Assembly (NCBI GenBank): GCA_003506095.1
Contig: DNWZ01000573.1
Coordinates: 1 to 5,724 of the forward strand
DNA length: 5,724 bases
Source: Planctomycetaceae bacterium
GTDB lineage: Bacteria; Planctomycetota; Planctomycetia; Pirellulales; Pirellulaceae
Direction of reading: 5' to 3'
Both the position numbers and the translations under genes were made by a program. This document shows positions 5,093-5,724 of this stretch, in pieces; the first letter of the stretch is position 1; each line of letters opens with the position of its first letter. Under the pieces are notes generated by a model. That model was not told the origin of the DNA and ran no database searches. It saw only the letters and a list, made by a program, of their open reading frames with translations.

Positions 5093-5578
5093 TTAGGTTG
5101 GCGCGCCAAGTAGTTGTCGGATCTCCGAGTCTACTACATTCCCCTCGACGCCAAGTTGCCGTAGAACTTCGAGTGCTCTCGTTTGAGCGCCGACGATTCC
5201 AAGTAGCAAGTGTTCAGTGCCAATGTAGTTGTGGTGCAACGAAGTCGCCAAGTTCCAGCATTCATGGAGCGCCGCCGTCAGGTCGTCGTCAAGCCGTGGC
5301 AATGAGGCGTCACGAGTATGAATCGCAACCGCCACTATTTGTTCAAGTTGTTCTCGTTTCAATCCAAGCCGATCCAAGATGTGGAACGCGACTCCATTGC
5401 CTTCACGCATCAATCCACAAAGCAAGTGTCTCGAATCGACTACAGGCGAGGCAAATTCGCACGCCGCCAATACGGCCAGTTCAATTGATTTGCGTGTGCG
5501 ATCAGTCGTTCGTTCCGGTTGACCGGTCAATGCAAGTGATTTGTTTACAAGTTTCGCTTTGCGATCGAACCATGCCAT
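5093..5578 (-). CDS. Stand-alone Clp N-domain protein (ClpA/ClpC/ClpS-adaptor type)
   Basis: The 161-residue product consists of the two tandem Clp_N repeats found at the start of ClpC/ClpA/ClpB unfoldases: repeat 1 about residues 28-83 (AVLAACEFASPVVDSRHLLCGLM) and repeat 2 about 97-158 (LHHNYIGTEHLLLGIV, then ALEVLRQLGV). The IGTEHLLLGI segment is diagnostic. There are no Walker motifs or ATPase domains, so it cannot unfold proteins itself. Known stand-alone relatives are thought to bind substrates or adaptors, or compete for them at the full-length Clp; that role is inferred here. It is cytoplasmic. The ATG at 5576-5578 is 25 nt after the attC core and lacks a clear ribosome-binding site; a second, out-of-frame ATG follows at once. 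The TAA stop is 11 nt before its attC. Confidence 0.9.
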   Translation of the reverse strand: MAWFDRKAKLVNKSLALTGQPERTTDRTRKSIELAVLAACEFASPVVDSRHLLCGLMREGNGVAFHILDRLGLKREQLEQIVAVAIHTRDASLPRLDDDLTAALHECWNLATSLHHNYIGTEHLLLGIVGAQTRALEVLRQLGVEGNVVDSEIRQLLGAPT

Positions 5579-5603
5579 CTAGCACAACTGCCTTGTTTTG
5601 GGC

Positions 5604-5697
5604 GACGAACGTTTGCGGTAACCGTGCGACTGATACGTGTGATTGAGCGAAGCGAAGTTCAACGCTGACGTCGCTACGGTTCACCGCATTGTTCCGC
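5604..5697 (-). repeat. attC site of a cassette lying mostly beyond the right edge
   Basis: A 94-bp site with plus-strand cores GACGAAC (5604-5610) and GTTCCGC (5691-5697). Coding-strand 5' arm AACAATGCGGT-G-AACCGT-A-GCGAC pairs with TGCGGT-AACCGT-GCGAC, with the two unpaired bases. Its loop differs from the others and is longer. The 27 bases to its right (5698-5724) belong to the previous cassette; no reading frame there can be assigned. Confidence 0.88.
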
Positions 5698-5724
5698 GGA
5701 TTCCCGCTGTTTGTGTTTTTGTTA

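Larger units (their letters stand above)
1..5724 (-). mobile_element. Integron gene-cassette array (interior or distal part, no integrase in window)
   Basis: Nine complete single-gene cassettes plus partial or decayed ones at both ends are read from the minus strand, each followed by an attC-like inverted repeat. Repeats start at 59, 785, 1314, 1901, 2398, 3097, 3811, 4321, 4992 and 5604, with a half-site near 322-355. They share paired arms, asymmetric unpaired bases and 7-base terminal cores of the GTTRYYY/GTTCNNC type. An integron integrase (IntI, a tyrosine recombinase) would recombine such sites as single-stranded hairpins. No intI, attI or Pc is visible, so the position of the array relative to its integrase is unknown. 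The likely host is a planctomycete, by inference only. Confidence 0.92.

Noticed and set aside
5098..5646. A 182-codon plus-strand frame
   Set aside because: It is antisense to the well-recognised Clp N-domain gene, crosses an attC and has no domain.
5502..5684. A 60-codon minus-strand frame overlapping the start of the Clp N-domain gene
   Set aside because: It begins inside the attC, overlaps the Clp gene in another frame and has no recognisable features.

Overview
The window is a run of integron gene cassettes, all read from the minus strand. Short, unrelated reading frames alternate with imperfect inverted repeats of almost constant size. Seven of these repeats are exactly 90 bp, one is 91 and one is 94. 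Each repeat has a 7-base core at both ends, a bipartite stem and a variable centre, which is the architecture of attC recombination sites. Seen from the coding strand, the 5' arm nearly always carries an unpaired G and, six bases later, an unpaired A. These asymmetric extrahelical bases are the hallmark of attC. No integrase, attI site or cassette promoter Pc lies in the window, so this is an interior or distal part of an array.

The organism cannot be proved from this piece. The repeat style, the chromosomal-type homogeneity of the sites, and the membrane/zinc-ribbon and secreted proteins of unknown function fit a planctomycete of the Rhodopirellula/Pirellulaceae type. That is inference from memory of such repeats, not a search result.

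Layout in the direction of transcription (high to low coordinates): the end of an unseen cassette and its attC (5604-5724); a stand-alone Clp N-domain protein (5093-5578); an unnamed protein with a C-terminal VVDRWCP motif (4406-4981); a charged 83-residue protein with an internal tetrapeptide repeat (4022-4273); a 175-residue protein weakly like DUF4303 (3233-3760); a 201-residue acidic protein (2482-3087); a 133-residue protein (1985-2386); a secreted 163-residue protein (1398-1889); a small two-helix membrane protein with its own candidate promoter and ribosome-binding site (886-1119); and a two-helix membrane protein with a C-terminal zinc ribbon (425-748). The array then decays: a half attC (about 322-355), a doubtful short frame (150-347), an attC with a 7-bp insertion in its core (59-155), and a reading frame that starts at 60 and runs off the left edge.

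The cassettes need not work together. Each is an independently captured unit, usually one gene plus its own attC. The strongest evidence is that for all nine complete cassettes the 7-base core at the start is the exact reverse complement of the core at the end, while cores differ between cassettes. Several genes use a TAA stop inside the attC core and start 9-11 nt after the previous core, so gene and recombination site are tightly fitted. No antibiotic-resistance gene or recognisable toxin-antitoxin pair is present.
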